From contig NC_048305.1 of the NCBI RefSeq assembly GCF_013100865.1, positions 10,980,464-11,044,463 of the forward strand: a stretch of 64,000 nucleotides of DNA. The letters run 5' to 3'. This document shows, one piece after another, positions 1 through 13,093 of this stretch (position 1 is the first letter of the stretch; every line of letters starts with the position of its first letter). The notes under the pieces are model-generated. The model saw nothing but the letters and a program-made list of their open reading frames with translations, made no database searches and was not told where the DNA came from. Both the position numbers and the translations under genes were made by a program. The DNA is from Trachemys scripta elegans (lineage: Eukaryota > Chordata > Testudines > Emydidae).

Positions 1-140
1 TGTAGACAAGCCCTAAATCTTATCAGATTGTGTTGGACTATGTATTGGGATTTTTTTAAGTTGTGGCTTTACATGAGAAATGGCTAGGTAATGTCAGATG
101 TATGGAGTCCAAACTATCTGTATGCAATTCAATTTGCCAA

Positions 141-143
<3 letters not shown>

Positions 144-191
<48 letters not shown>
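144..191. repeat. (CA)n microsatellite
   Basis: Uninterrupted CA dinucleotide run of 24 units. It creates spurious Thr-His open frames. Confidence 0.98.
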
Positions 192-192
<1 letters not shown>

Positions 193-1244
193 TCTGCAAG
201 AAATTCTTGTCACCGAACACCAGCCGTTGCCAAGACATCTGCAGCCAGAAAGCTAGAGGAAACACTGTTGGCAGAATGGGACTCCAAAAGAAAAGAATGG
301 AAACTGAATGATTTCCCCAAATGGAGGTTGGATAGACCCATCAGAAACAAATTAAAATCAAAACAACATTCTGCAAGAAACAATGGAACAGATGTAATAA
401 TATTTATTATTGGAACCAGTGAAACATGCCAATTAATTTTAAAGAGACTTAAAGGGATCAAACCATTTTTAACTGCAAAGTATTGTAACAATACCTTCAG
501 CAATGTATATGTCTTTCCCTGAAGGTCAGTGTATAAATGAATTTTTAAAAACTCCTACATGTCCAGAGGTGGGCAACAGCCAGTCTTTATTGTATTCATT
601 GTATTAATGCCAGAATTGCAATCCCTAAAATGCTACACTATTATAGCTGAGAACGCTGACATCAGTTGCCACAGTGCAACATCACCTAGCATCCTCATAG
701 TACCCCGAGATGATTGAAAATTAGCCCTGAAGCAGAGAGAGCAGAACTACCACCAGCACTGGCAGCCTCTTGTTGAATTTGTTTGACTAACATAGCAGAA
801 ATATGATCACAGCTTAAGGACTTATTTAGCATAGCCTTATCTCTTGCATCAATTATTTCTCTGTTAAAGTCCATGAGTACAACATATTAGAAAATAAAAT
901 GTATTTTCCATCATTCTCTCTCTGGACCTAAATTCAAGCCCCTTCTCTAAATTAGGCAGCACACCAATTTGAACTTGAGTCTCCAACACCCCATGTGAGG
1001 GCTCTAGACTCTGGTTGGTTAGTTGTCTCTCTCTCTCTCTCCAGAAATTCTATCCTGGATCTAATATTGATGAATCAGCATTTGCAACAACAAAAATTTG
1101 TTGAACAATTCCCAACCAGCTCTACTTATTATTGATCCTTTCATCCTCCCTCCTCTTTTCCTCCTCTTGCTTGTCACAGTTAGTGTTATATCTTTTCTGA
1201 AATGAGATTGCACTTTTCCTTACATAACAGGGCCCTGGCTTCCT
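192..1244. other. Intergenic, nothing recognised
   Basis: Low-GC single-copy-looking sequence with a short CT run at 1026-1041. No gene or classifiable repeat seen. Confidence 0.6.
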
Positions 1245-1340
1245 ATGTTTTATACAGTGCCTAGCACACTGGGGTCCTCCTGATCCTGACTGGAGTCTTT
1301 GGGTGTTATTACAATGGAAATAAAGAATAATATTAATAAA
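1245..1340 (+). repeat. Cry-I type SINE, 3' tail fragment
   Basis: TATACAGTGCCTAGCACA, then 'GGGGTCCT..GATCCTGACTGG' and an ATAATA-rich end, match the 3' tail of the tRNA-derived SINE family of cryptodiran turtles. The tRNA-like head is missing. Confidence 0.75.
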
Positions 1341-3687
1341 TTTCTGTTTTTCCAAAAAGCTTGGAAGTAGGAGAGGAGAAGAATAAAAGATGAAGGGATG
1401 TGGAATCCACAGGATTCCACTCATTTAAATATGCAAACTAAATCCTGGACATATATCCAGTTAAATGGTAAGCAGTGTGAGGAATACTGATAAAGACAAA
1501 GTTAAATGTAAAATCCAAAGGCACAATTTGAATTACAAACTCAGGAAGCAGAAGAAAATGTAAATAAAACCAACTCAAATTTAATGTGTAATTTAGCAGA
1601 GACTTGTTGTTGATTTTGGATTTTGTCACCTCAAAAGATAAATTGCTACGTGATTGCATGCCTTCGCTTTGTATGTTTTATGACACTGTTGTGATCTCAG
1701 CAAGAAAGATTTGTTTTATTTCCTTCCTCGTGGCTTAGCGTCAGCAAAATGTATTTAGTTTGGCGGATTCATAGTGATTGTGAAAATGTTTTTGTCTGTG
1801 AATCTGGTATGTTTTCCCGACCAGAAAATTACAAATAAGTCCAGCCCTTACTCATGCTGATAAGTACCTTACCCTCTGAGTGACTTGTAAGGGAGTTTTA
1901 AATGTGCAAGGAATGCAAGATCAGACCCTTAGTACAAGGGTATAAGTGCTTCAACACATGGGTGAATACTAAGAAGGTTAAATAAAATGGTAGGCTAGAA
2001 GCAGAAAGAGTTTTAACATAAAACTGAGCTTGATTCTCCACTGCCTTGCAGGTTGGGTAGTCATTCACATTATGGCCTGGGTGCTAAAGCCTTCTATTTG
2101 CATTGAGCTCACAATATTTGTTTTATTCTGCTGCTTCAGACCGCACCAATACAGGGAACACAACAAATCAATCGTATTGCTTGAGCAGACTTCATGGGTA
2201 ACACAAGTTTGCTAATAAAGAGGTAAAACAAGGAAAAGCCAAACTGGACTGTGTTTTATAGAGGACAAATCAATGTTTGACCAACAGAAAAACTAATAAG
2301 TAAATTGGGGTTATATTTAAGCTTCCAAACAATGGAGCATACCATTTTTTTAAAGCAATTGTTCACAGTATCCTCTAACTTACTTCCAGTTGTATGCCAT
2401 ACCAGATACAAGATACAAAATGCTCGCACCATGCTGTCTCTGCTATTTGGCACAGTTCAATGAACATCTCAAAGGTTACCATCATGCAAGGGTTGCTACA
2501 ACAGTCATCATGGAAAGGGTTAAAAAAACAAATAATGAGAAGCAAATTGTCCAAGGGTATTTTAGCTGCTGAAGTGCAGGTGTCAGCTACGGACCACTCG
2601 GAAAATACAATATTTTCCCTACCATCAGCACAAAGCCCACAAGGAATTAATTTCACACTTACAGCCAGATGCTGCAATCACTTACTGTTGGGAGAGAAAG
2701 GACTCACCACAGTTCATATACTGGTTTTCCTAAGGTGTAAGACATATCCAGCCAAACTGTGCTCTCAGTGACTGGTGTGAAACTGGAGTTACTCCATGAC
2801 AGGCAATGAAGTTCTTCTGGATTTTTATCAATGAAGCCGAGATTAGAATTTGGCCCATTGTCCATTGTTCACAGAAAGCAGGAGGCTTTCTAGCCATTTA
2901 GCTCTTATTTATAGGTTTCTCAGGAGAAGACAGCTCTCTAGGAGCCAAGCCTTTCAATTGTATTCTTCCCTTGCTTATTAAATACTTGATTATTAACTCC
3001 AAATTCCACAACTGTGAGGACATCTTTTTAAAAAGTACAGCTCAGAAACAGAAAATATGTGTCATTGTACAATGTAGCAGTCAACAGTGTGGGTTGCTTG
3101 ATGTCCCTGAGTGATTCCTTCCTTTCCTCCACTCTGCTGCATGTGACGTATGGAATCTATAATATGCAACTAAAGTGGCTGATGTAACAAATAGCTTTAA
3201 AAAATAATAATAGGTCTCGTCTGCCATTGCATTATTCTAGTTTAACACTGGTGCAACTGTGTTGATTTCAACAGAGCTCGGGTGTTACAGTGTTGACTCA
3301 AACACTACATCCATAATTATACTCTGTGTAGTTTCCCATAAACCATGAGCGAACCTTATTTCTCAGACTGGATGGTTTCAAAAGGATGAACGTCACATCT
3401 TAATGAGAAACAAAGTAGAGTGTGTCTGTGACTCTGTAAGATCTTCCATCTTGAATCCCCTAATATCACTGCTCCCAGCAGCCTGAGTCTCCATATAATT
3501 CTGCCAATGTAAATCTGGAGTCACTCCATGGACATCCATGGCCTTGATTTTCCACTATGTCCTAGCTGCATTCACATGTAATGGACTGTGGTAGTCACTA
3601 GGACCTGGTTGCGGCACCTGATTCAGCACAGTCTAGCCCCAGTATAAGCTGCAGCAAGAGGGCTCCTGTTCTAACTAGCACTGCTGG
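1341..3687. other. Intergenic, nothing recognised
   Basis: AT-rich sequence. A decayed dispersed-repeat trace (AATCTGGAGTCACTCCATGG) occurs near 3510. No gene or clear element. Confidence 0.55.
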
Positions 3688-4505
3688 TCTAAGTCCCTGT
3701 CACAGGCTGGCTGGGGCCAGTAAAGGAAGTAGGCCCAGCTCCCCTGTGCCGGAGCAGGTGCTCCCATTTGGGCAATTAAGAGGATGGGGCAGCATGGGAG
3801 GGTTATAAAGGACCAGAGGGGAGCCAGTCAGAGAGCTAGACTCAGTGAATCAGAACCAGTTAGGAAAGGCCAGGGGAGAGCTGCCAGAGGCTGTATGTTT
3901 GTGACCTGGGGGAAGGCTGACGGCCCAGGAACAGCAAGAGGGGTTTGCTGGCTGGGGACTCCAAGCCAGAGAGTCAGGGCCAGAGGGCTGAAGGCAGGAA
4001 GAGCAGCAGTGGAAGGAGTTCCCTGCTTGTTCTAAGCTGGCAACCAGAACCAAGTGCTGGAGAGGGCCAAAGGTAGGGGGTAGCAGAGGAGCTTAACCAC
4101 CACCATCTCCAGGGCTGCAGAGTTGGACCCAGAGGAACCATGAGAGGACCAGGGAAGTTAGGGATGCTCATCTGGCAGGAAGGCTCCCCAGCAGAGAGGC
4201 AGTGAAGATTCCCCCAGGAAGACCGAGGTTGCATTCCCGTTGGAACGCCTGAGGCAGCTGTCTTGATACCAGGACAGAAGAGAACTGACAGAGACTAGGA
4301 GTGATCAAAGGCGCCAGTGGGTGATATGTGAGGCACCCACAGGACAAGATGTTGGGTGATCTTAATGACTGTTTACACTGGGGGTGAGAAACGGATTATA
4401 TGTCTGACAGATTGTTTTGAAATACTGTATGCTTTGTTACTGGGGACTCTGAAAGGGATGTCATGGTGCAGCCTGCCGCTAGAGGGTGCTCCAGGTGGGA
4501 CTGCC
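3688..4505 (+). mobile_element. Possible LTR-like repeat
   Basis: Starts around TGTCACAGGCTGG, with a TATA-like GTTATAAAGGACC at about 3803-3815 followed by G/A-rich sequence, and ends near GCCGCTAGAGGGTGCTCC. Higher GC than its surroundings. The layout resembles a solo LTR of a chelonian retroelement, but I cannot show terminal duplications or name a family. Confidence 0.35.
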
Positions 4506-6966
4506 CTATGCCAGTTCCTTCCACAGGCATAGGTTACCTCTTAACACTGCAGCCAGAGATGTGATTTGCATCTTGTGTTGACGTACCTGTGCTAACTGTA
4601 ATCTAGCCAGCTTGCTAAAAATAGCAATGAGGATGCAGTGACACAGACTTGGTCTGCCTGCCCCCTTCCCCCCGAGTACCTACTCATTCATGCAGCCCAC
4701 ACTGAAACCCATGCCGCTGCACCTTCATTGCTAGTTTTGATGAGCTCCACTCTGACATGCCCTGTCCCACCCTTCCTTCCCCTTACATTAAGGTGGGGGC
4801 AGCTGGCTACACTGGCTACACTGCCTCTGCCAGCTCTGTGAAAATGGTGATTCACCCAGTACAGAGTGAATTATTTGCTGGAAATCTCTGGCTGGTTTAA
4901 AGCCACTTTGCACCATGTGGCCTCAGCAAACCACAGACTCCTGCCTGACATCTGAAATTCAGAAACAAACCCTTCTGCCTTTTATGTCTGTGATGGATCA
5001 AATATGCATGTACTTAAAGTATTTGCTCACTGTCCTTTGTTATTCATACCCATAAAGTGGAAAGTTTTAAACTGACATTGCTACAGAAGTGATAATGCCT
5101 GAACTATTCCTAGTGCATACTTCTTATGCTAAATCCATAGCTCAGAGTATACATGGAATAAATGGGAAACAATGTGAAATGCATCAGGTTGTGCACCAGT
5201 AATTGCTGGAGATGTTATGCTTAAACAAACTAATAATCTGCTTTAAACTGATCGCCTTCAACCTCTTGAAAACTAATCAAAAGAAGCCCTAAAATAGCAA
5301 AAATCTGTGTGGTTTGGAGACTAAAAAAAGATTATGGAATATTTATTTAGCTCCCAGTATTTTCTGAGTGTACTCAAACCTCTCTTCATAAGAATCTGAG
5401 TGCGGAAGGATGAGCAGAGGGAATAAATAGCACAGCGGGCGACAAATTCATTTACAACTGTGAGAGATCTCTCTTTGTCTTTGTAATTTAGTACTTGACA
5501 TCTCTGGACAGCCTCCCCATTAAACCTGCCTAGTCACATTATTTTGCGATACAGCCTGGCATGATATCATAAAGCCGTATATCTGATTTATCAGGCTTTA
5601 TAATGGAAAAGGCAGTAGGCAGCAAATTGTAGAAGGAAGACAGGGAGAAGGAAGGTGAGAAGCAGCTTTGGTGCCCAAAGGGTGGCAGTAAATGGTGTGC
5701 CCCAATAAAGGAAATAGGACCGAATCCTGTCTCTTTAGAAGCTAATGGGCGTTTTGTCATAGCACTGGGATACCACACAATACCTCCAGGAGTGTTTGGG
5801 AAGTGGGCTAAGCAGCACAATCTTGCGATACCTGTAAAGAGCTGTAGTGTTGCTCTCCTGGTTAGAAAAGACTCCGGGTAGCCTCAGTTCAGTACATTGT
5901 ATGGGAAGGCAGCCATAATTTGGCCATTGAAATTAAGCTTTTTCCCTCATTAATTTCTCACTGCAGTATATATTTTCCAATGGCAAATCTGAAATATTAA
6001 AAACAAGAAATCAAGACTCTCAAAATTCAGGAAATGCAACAAAGTTAAGACTGAATGTTCTCAGTCCTAGTTGTCCTCCTTGCATATATACCTTTTAGGG
6101 AAAACCTTTAACTACTTCTTCTCTCTGTGGGCTGAATCTTCAAAACCTTTCTCAAGCAAAACTCCCGCTGAAGTCAATTGGACTTTTATCTTTGTTAGGC
6201 CTTCAAGATTTGTCATGAGATCATTATATGTTACCTATCAAATAGTACAATATTTAATACAATACAAGCTGGAATGTCTTATGCAAAGAAAATTGGTCCA
6301 TTGTTGTACAGGGAACTACTGAAAGAGAAAAGATGAAGTAGGAAGTTATAATAATGGAGACTGCAAGGGTTGGTATTTAGACAGTTTGTTTGCTTTAAAC
6401 ATCTTTCAGAAAAGCGGAGCCGTGAACAGCACCTAATTTGAATATGTTAAGATTTATTGGCTGATAAGACAATAATAATTAGATTGTAGCCTATAAAGAA
6501 GCACAATGCCAACCAGGAAAAGACTTCTGTGATTAAAGGGGGGTAATACACTAAAACTATTTGCATAGTGTTTGGCAGGAGGACAAAATGCAAATACAGG
6601 TTGGGCTTGTGCTATAAACATGAAAATAGAGGCACAGGGCCAGCGTAACTCACCCTGGTGTAAATTATTCCCTTTTGTGCCAGGAAGGCCCCATGATCAG
6701 TATATCTCCTGATTACCTTGGTCATACCTCCTCACTGGCTAGCACCACCCACTTTTCTAGCCACTTCTATGGGACCCTGGGAGATGAGAGGCTGCAGCAT
6801 CTTTGTCCGGCTAGATACTCCCCCATAGCAGACTTTCCACCACTGGCGGCCTCTACCACCATGGACTCTGGAATGAATTTAATTCTAGCACTATCTAAAG
6901 AATTGATAACGCTTTGCTTAGGGACATAGACTCATCTTTGCAGGAGTAGCGGGGACGTGCATTACT
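4506..6966. other. Intergenic, nothing firmly recognised
   Basis: Low-GC sequence with a decayed palindromic-repeat trace around 6128-6200 (GAAGTCAATTGG between GGCTGAATC and GTTAGGCC). No coding or RNA gene seen. Confidence 0.55.
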
Positions 6967-7230
6967 GGTATGTCTCCACTTGGAGCAGGGCAGGGGGTGT
7001 GATTCCCAGTTGGAGGAGACATACCCAGGCTAGGTCTGACTGAGCTAGTACACTAAAAATAGAATGTAGCCAGGGCAGCAGGAGCAGCTAGAAGGGCAAG
7101 GCACATACTCGGGGCAGCTAGCTCTCATGCCATTTGTGCTGCCCTGGAGTGCGCCAGCTCAATCAGAGCTAGCGCGAGAATGTCGCCGTGAGCTGGGAAT
7201 CATGCCCCCAGCTCAAAGCGTTGACATACT
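6967..7230. mobile_element. Terminal-inverted-repeat DNA transposon, non-autonomous
   Basis: Left end GGTATGTCTCCACTTGGAGC and the reverse complement of the right end AGTATGTCAACGCTTTGAGC match at about 14 of 20 positions. About 264 bp with no coding capacity. It shares the 'GTCTACAC'-type ends seen at 23.9, 45.0, 51.8, 58.5 and 59.1 kb. Superfamily not assigned. Confidence 0.6.
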
Positions 7231-7356
7231 GTATACCTTACTAGGGTCAGCCTGTTATCTATGCAGATTTCCCCATACTCAAATGAGATTTTACTCTTAA
7301 TCATATAAAGTGGGATTTTCAAAAGCAAGGTCCCATTGAGAGTCACTGCAACTTGT

Positions 7357-7716
7357 AAAAAGAACAGGAGTACTTGTGGCACCTTAGAGACTAACAAATT
7401 TATTAGAGCATAAGCTTTCATGGACTACAGCCTACTTCTTCGGATGCATACAGAGTGGAATAAATATTGAGGAGATATATATATACACACACATACAGAG
7501 AGCATGAACAGGTGGGAGTTGTCTTACCAACTCTGAGAGGCCAATTAAGTAAGAGAAAAAAAACTTTTGAAGTGATAATCAAGATAGCCCAGTACAGACA
7601 GTTTGATAAGAAGTGTGAGAATACTTACAAGGGGAGATAGATTCAATGTTTGTAATGGCTCAGCCATTCCCAGTCCTTATTCAGTCCTGAGTTGATTGTG
7701 TCTAGTTTCCATATCA
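7357..7716 (-). mobile_element. Penelope-like retroelement, 5'-truncated 3' end
   Basis: On the minus strand the 5' part reads as the end of a Penelope-type endonuclease region (LDTINSGLNKDWEWLSHY), then a tail with 'CCGAAGAAGTAGGCTGTAGT' and 'GTCTCTAAGGTGCCACAAGT'. The insertion is flanked by a perfect 12-bp direct repeat, ACTGCAACTTGT, at 7345-7356 and 7717-7728, consistent with a target-site duplication. The same family is present at 54134-54564. Not active: only the terminal fragment remains. Confidence 0.8.
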
Positions 7717-7734
7717 ACTGCAACTTGTGCTACT

Positions 7735-8213
7735 AAGTCAGTAAATTAGAAACTCTGAAAATCATGCCCATGGTGACCGACTCTACTGAAGTTCTCTTAT
7801 TCACGGAAGGAGACTGATGAGCTTGAAAAGGTCAATTACAATCTCATCAGCCCACTGCTGACTGAAAGGGCTCCCTCACTCTCCTTTCTCCTTCGAGACG
7901 AAACCTCAAGAAACATACTGAAATGTATTTTACTTTCAATGATGCACGCTGAAAATATGTGCTTCTACCAGTCCACTCTAGTCATTGAGCAAAACATTAG
8001 AACACAGCATCAAAGGTACAAGAAAAATAGCCCCACCATGCAATATTAAACAAATGGGTAGGGGGAAGCTACATTACTGGAGTTTCACAGGACCACATGC
8101 TTCCGATGCATAGTGGACAAGGTGCATAACAGTGAAAGCAGCATTTTAACTCTGCATGCAAGAGACTAAAAAGAAATCGCTAATTTAAATAGGATGAGGT
8201 GCTCATTCATTTA
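7735..8213. other. Intergenic, nothing recognised
   Basis: Low-GC sequence between the Penelope-like insertion and a palindromic repeat. No gene seen. Confidence 0.55.
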
Positions 8214-8285
8214 GAGCCTGATCCGAAGTCAACTTAAGTCCAGGGAAAGGCTCCTATCAACTTTGACTGGTCTTCAGATCAGCTC
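8214..8285. repeat. Palindromic dispersed repeat copy
   Basis: Begins GAGCCTGATCCGAAGTCAAC and ends CTTTGACTGG..CAGATCAGCTC, giving an imperfect inverted repeat about 72 bp long. The same layout occurs at 12352-12424 and 41352-41475. Confidence 0.5.
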
Positions 8286-8504
8286 TTTGATTGCCACCAA
8301 AGTGTATTGCATACAAGCCAGATCCTCAGCAGATGCAAAGAGGCACAGTCCCATTGAAATCAATGGAGCTGCACTTTTGATGCTGCAATGTTGATTTACA
8401 TCAGCTGGTGGCCCCGTATATTTAAAATGAGAGTTTGTTGTGAATCATTTCCCTTCACAGAACAAGTGAGAAATTAGTATAAGAAATTTAACTTCAGACA
8501 TATG

Positions 8505-8705
8505 ATAGTAACACAGAGCACTTACATAGCTTTACAACTTTGTATAATCATTAATTGATTAACCTTCACCCACTGCTTTTGGGGCAGGTAAATATTCCTA
8601 CTTATTTTACAGATGGGGAGCATGAGTCAAAGGGAGATTAAATGACTTCCCCTCTGAGTTACATTAGGAGTCAGGATTAAGACTCAGGAGCTAAAAGGCT
8701 CTCAA
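8505..8705 (+). repeat. MIR-like SINE relic
   Basis: Contains the core pattern 'TTTACAGATGGGGAGCATGAGTCAAAGGGAGATTAAATGACTT', split here by divergence, which resembles the MIR/CORE-SINE central region with a CAGATG-GGA-CTGAGGC layout. Strongly diverged. Confidence 0.45.
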
Positions 8706-11700
8706 TCCTAAATACAACTGACTAACGATGCTTGTTCTCATTCCCACATTGTACTACAGCCTGAAGCTCCAGCCACACAGTATCTTTTTACTCTTCCTCT
8801 AAGTGATGGAACATTGTTTAGCAGCTTCAAAGATGAACCTACTATGCACAAAAAATTGAGAATCTCTTATAATCTATGATTGAATAAGAAGAAAAGTAAG
8901 GAGAAGATGATTATGGACCCCATGTAGGTTATGACAGAGCACAAGAGCAATACAATGCTGATTTTTGTGGAGGAACAGGGAGTTGTGCATGAAAAGAGGA
9001 GAAAAGGGTCTGAAAACATACCCATAGTCCTTTGCACAGACAGTTGCTGCGGAGGGAATGTGAGAGAGCTGTCCAGAATGTTCTCCTAACAACTCAGAGA
9101 GAGAGAGTACTTGGTGTGGACATGAAAACACGGCATAAAAACTGCTCTGTGGTCAGAAACTGAACCACATAACTTGTAACCAGTTAAGCTGCACATACTC
9201 CCAACTGACAAGTCATACAATTCCAGCTATAGCTACTGGATTCCAAACTACAGGTCAAGTAAATACCAATTTGTACAAGGTGCACAAAGAATAGAGAATA
9301 GGCTGAGTGAGTTATCAAGGATGGATTTTTTCTGTATTTACACCACCAAGTACACTGTTTGGCTCTTGGACTCTCTTCAGAAGTCTGGTAGGTGTAACAT
9401 TTGCTGGAGTTCCAGCAGGAAAAAAAAAGGCTACAGCCAAAAAATTACCAAGAAACGGCCAGTCAGTTGACTGCATTATGGTCAAGGATTCTCCTCCTCA
9501 ACATCAAGGCAACTGGTCTATACTCCTAATGAACAAAAAAACATAAGTGAGAAAGCTAAAGAGACAGCATAGGACTGGTAGATTTCCTATAGAGCAATCC
9601 AACTACTGTACTATGAAAAGCACAGCATACAAACATAACTAAAACCATTTGTATTATCAGATTACTGTAACATTTCCTTGATGCATGATGCCTTCAAAAT
9701 ACCTCAAATAACTGAATGTTTGATCTGTTCAAGAGATACATAATTTATGGAAGCATCTGTCTTACTATTTTATTACACATTTTTAATAAATCAAATAACT
9801 CCACCCTAAGACACAAGCCTTAACATGAGTAACTAAACAATCCAGAACAGGTATCCCTGAGGACTCAAACTGAACACATATTAAGCCCTAGAGGTCTAGG
9901 CGAGATGATAGCCAGAACTATTGGCAATTCATCCGTTGTCATAAGTAATGTTTTTATAAGAGTCAATAGCAAAAGAAACATAATTACTTTATCAAGTTAG
10001 TTTCCATTCTACACTGCTTTATACTCTGTAAAGCCCTACTGAACTGAATGGAGTTGCATATGGTGGAAGTCAGCATGAAATTTGGCCTACAGAACTCAAT
10101 AAAGTCACACACTTAAAAAACCCAAACACATATGGGCCAGATCCTTAGCTGATTTATACCAGCTCAGGATCTGTCACTCTTGTCTAAAGGTATCTCAGGA
10201 ATCTAGAATATATGCACAATTATCTTAACAATGTACATGTTGCATGATCTCAAGTAAATCCCATAGTATAAAAGATCAAATTGGTTGAATTAAAAATGGA
10301 TTTTGCTATGGTTCTGTTCCCACCTCATTTCCACCAACATTATAGCAAACAGTTTCACTAACAGGAATATTCATGGTATAGTGGACAATAGCCAGAAAGT
10401 AAAGTTTGAATTAATGAATGCTCGCATATGCACTGTTAAACTGATTCTTATCCAATCCAGGAAAAGAAACAGTACCATGTGATCTAGATACCCAATTCCA
10501 ACTATCCAGCCCAGTTGGAATTTTGGGTATTGAGTTCTGGATAGTGAAATGGTCATGAACAAGCCACAGATCAAGAATTGGTGATTCAAAATATTCGGCA
10601 AATAATTCTGAACAACAAATACATTTGAGAATATCTTAAACGTCTCGCAAAAGAGAAGTGGAGGTTAGAGTCCTCACATAAATGATACAGTATCAATTTT
10701 CCACCTACACCTACATGCAATTAAAAGAGAATGGTTACCCTTCTGTGAGTGGATATATATTGTTTCCATCTGGGTCCCAGTTGTCATTCTAGTCCTCCTT
10801 CCATTGAAGTGGGACCTCTCTCAACATATGTCTGTATTGAAGAATGGCTACAAATTATTTACTGCTGAGTAATGTTACAAATAACATAGACTATTTAATG
10901 AATACCGATTTGCATTTTTGTAGCAAACACAAACATATTCCTAAAACATCTGCTGTTCCCCCTCTTATGAGACTGAAGGGACACTGCAGTAAGTACCACT
11001 AAGGACAGGTTAGCAGAAGGCTGGTGCAAACCCTTACAAATCTTTTGTTCTGTTTTCTCACTAAAACAGCCAGCAACGGTGAATCTCAGAAACACAGCCC
11101 TTAGAATTTGACCCTTGAAACCTACATTGATTGTGTTAGGGAAGGGAGAACTACGTGCAAATAATTGCTGCCTCACCCTCAAAATTATCTCCTAGCAGCA
11201 GAAAATAGAACATAAAGAATGTTAAAGATCTACTTGTCTTATCTTGCTTCAGTTCCTGATGGGTTTGTGCAGACTGGGGCATAAATTATAACTGAAAGTA
11301 ATGACATTTGAGAAAACAGATTAAGGCATCTCTTTTCCCATCTGCTCTGTAGGGGCCAGATTCCTATCTCTGGAACACCTGTGTTAATGCTTAAGTGACA
11401 CATAAGCATCAACATAGGAGAATGCATTCACCTGTATCTAAGAGTATTCACACTGAGTCCCTTTTCATGAGCTGGGGAAGTCAGGCGGAAGGAAGATTCC
11501 TCAATTATGCCCCATATTACTGCCCTGACTGATGGCAGCCTTCACTGTGGAATACTGGAGGCAGTTCCCATTGAAATCCCTCAGTGCTGTTTCTTCAGAC
11601 AGCCAGAGAGAGTCACAACTTGTTGAGGAGAGATGGTCCACTATCCACTGGGGCTGAAGGCACATTCTCTATGGTAGTCCCAGCTCCCACCTGACTGTGG

Positions 11701-12351
11701 AATTCAGGTTGAAATCAGGACCTGAAGCTGGATCTTTCATGTGGTAACAGGTTTTGCTGCCTCTAGAGTTCTCCGCCAGTCCATGGTATTTTTTCCAGTC
11801 TGAATGGCGGTTATTCAAACTTCATCTAGTAAAGTGTACAGCACACCAAGTATGCTCATACCATGAGCCCAATTCTCAGTGATTTGTCAATTCCTATAGC
11901 TGTTGGAGTCAATGGATTCTGACCCCAGTCAGATGATGGGCTATGAAACTCTGGCCCATGTCATGCTGTTAGGGACAGGAATCAAAGGCAATGACTGACC
12001 CACATTCCTGTGTGCCATTCCTAGGGTAATATCATTTGGTCTGCTGAAAAAATTCAAGACAGAATTCTGGAATGAAATTCCAATCCTTTTGAAGTCAATG
12101 AAAAACTTCCATTGTCTTCCGCAGGGCCAGTATTTCACCCTAGGTATCTAAATGCGTAGTAAAAAGAAAAGTCAGAAGACATAATGAACAATGCTATGTC
12201 TGCCAGAAATAGCTGTTTATGGTTTGTTTGATCAGTGCTCGACGATATTAAGCGTGCTAATCTGTGTTCCTGAGAAGCTGTCAGGAGGCTTGTTGATGCC
12301 AAGATGTCTGTGACTTAGTGAAATTATTTACACTTTATTTCTTCCTCTTTG
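8706..12351. other. Intergenic, nothing firmly recognised
   Basis: About 3.6 kb of low-GC sequence. Only faint decayed repeat traces are seen (for example around 10130-10180, 'GGGCCAGATCCTTAGCTGATTTATACC' cut by divergence). No gene, RNA or intact element. Confidence 0.5.
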
Positions 12352-12424
12352 GGGCATGAGCCAAAGCCCATTTAAGTCAACGGAAAGGTTCCCCTTGACT
12401 TCAGTGGGCTTAGAATTAGGCTCT
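12352..12424. repeat. Palindromic dispersed repeat copy
   Basis: GGGCATGAGCCAAAGCCCAT at the left mirrors ATGGGCTTAGAATTAGGCTC-like sequence at the right, around a CTTGACTTCAGTGGGC core. The hAT-like element at 12430 inserted at its right edge. Confidence 0.55.
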
Positions 12425-12429
12425 TCAGC

Positions 12430-12660
12430 CAGGGCCGGCTCCAGGGTTTTGGCCGCCCCAAGCAGCCACAAAAAAAAAAAAAAAAAAAAAAAAAGCCGCG
12501 ATCGCGATCTGTGGCGGCAATTCAGCGGAAGGTCCTTCGCTCCTAGCGGGAGTGAGGGACCGTCCACCGAATTGCCGCCGAATAGCTGGACCTGCCGCCC
12601 CTGTCCAGAGTGGCCGCCCCAAGCACCAGCTTGCCAAGCTGGTGCCTGGACCCGGCCCTG
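12430..12660 (+). mobile_element. hAT-like non-autonomous transposon with 8-bp TSD
   Basis: Ends CAGGGCCGGCTCC and GGACCCGGCCCTG are inverted repeats. The flanks carry a perfect 8-bp duplication TCTTCAGC (12422-12429 and 12661-12668), the hallmark of hAT transposition. It is GC-rich inside, with a run of about 25 A at 12470-12494. The related copy at 22831-23045 lies in the opposite orientation. No transposase. Confidence 0.88.
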
Positions 12661-12668
12661 TCTTCAGC

Positions 12669-13093
12669 CCAAATACACACAGGGACTCTTAGGCATTGCA
12701 ATACTGAGTGTTGCTGCACCTAATTTTTAAATACCTTCAAAATCACTAGACTCCACAAACCCTTGGCTAGACACCAGGCTGCCCATACAATGCATAGTGA
12801 GAAATATGTGCCTAAAAATGCAATCGACAGAAGCCAGCTTGCTAGGCAGGGAGCCATCTAGGCTAACCAATAGCAAATGCTGAGGAGAGTGTAGGCCTGG
12901 ACATAAGGAATTTGCCTTATTTTTTAGTAGGCATGATTGGGAAGATAAATGGATCAGACAGGAGGCTGTACTAGCTAAGGTAAGGGGGAAGACCTCAGTA
13001 CTATTTACAATGGACAGGATAAGCCTGGAATGGAAGGGAAGGTAAAGAGTAAGTCGTGAATGCACAGTATGTGGACAGAATATGCTGTACAGG
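12669..13093. other. Intergenic, nothing recognised
   Basis: Ordinary sequence between the hAT-like element and a CR1. The minus-strand open frame here shows no family features. Confidence 0.55.

Noticed and set aside
91..522. 143-residue open frame with a Thr-His repeat
   Set aside because: The repeat is the (CA)n microsatellite; the remainder shows no family, codon or splice support.
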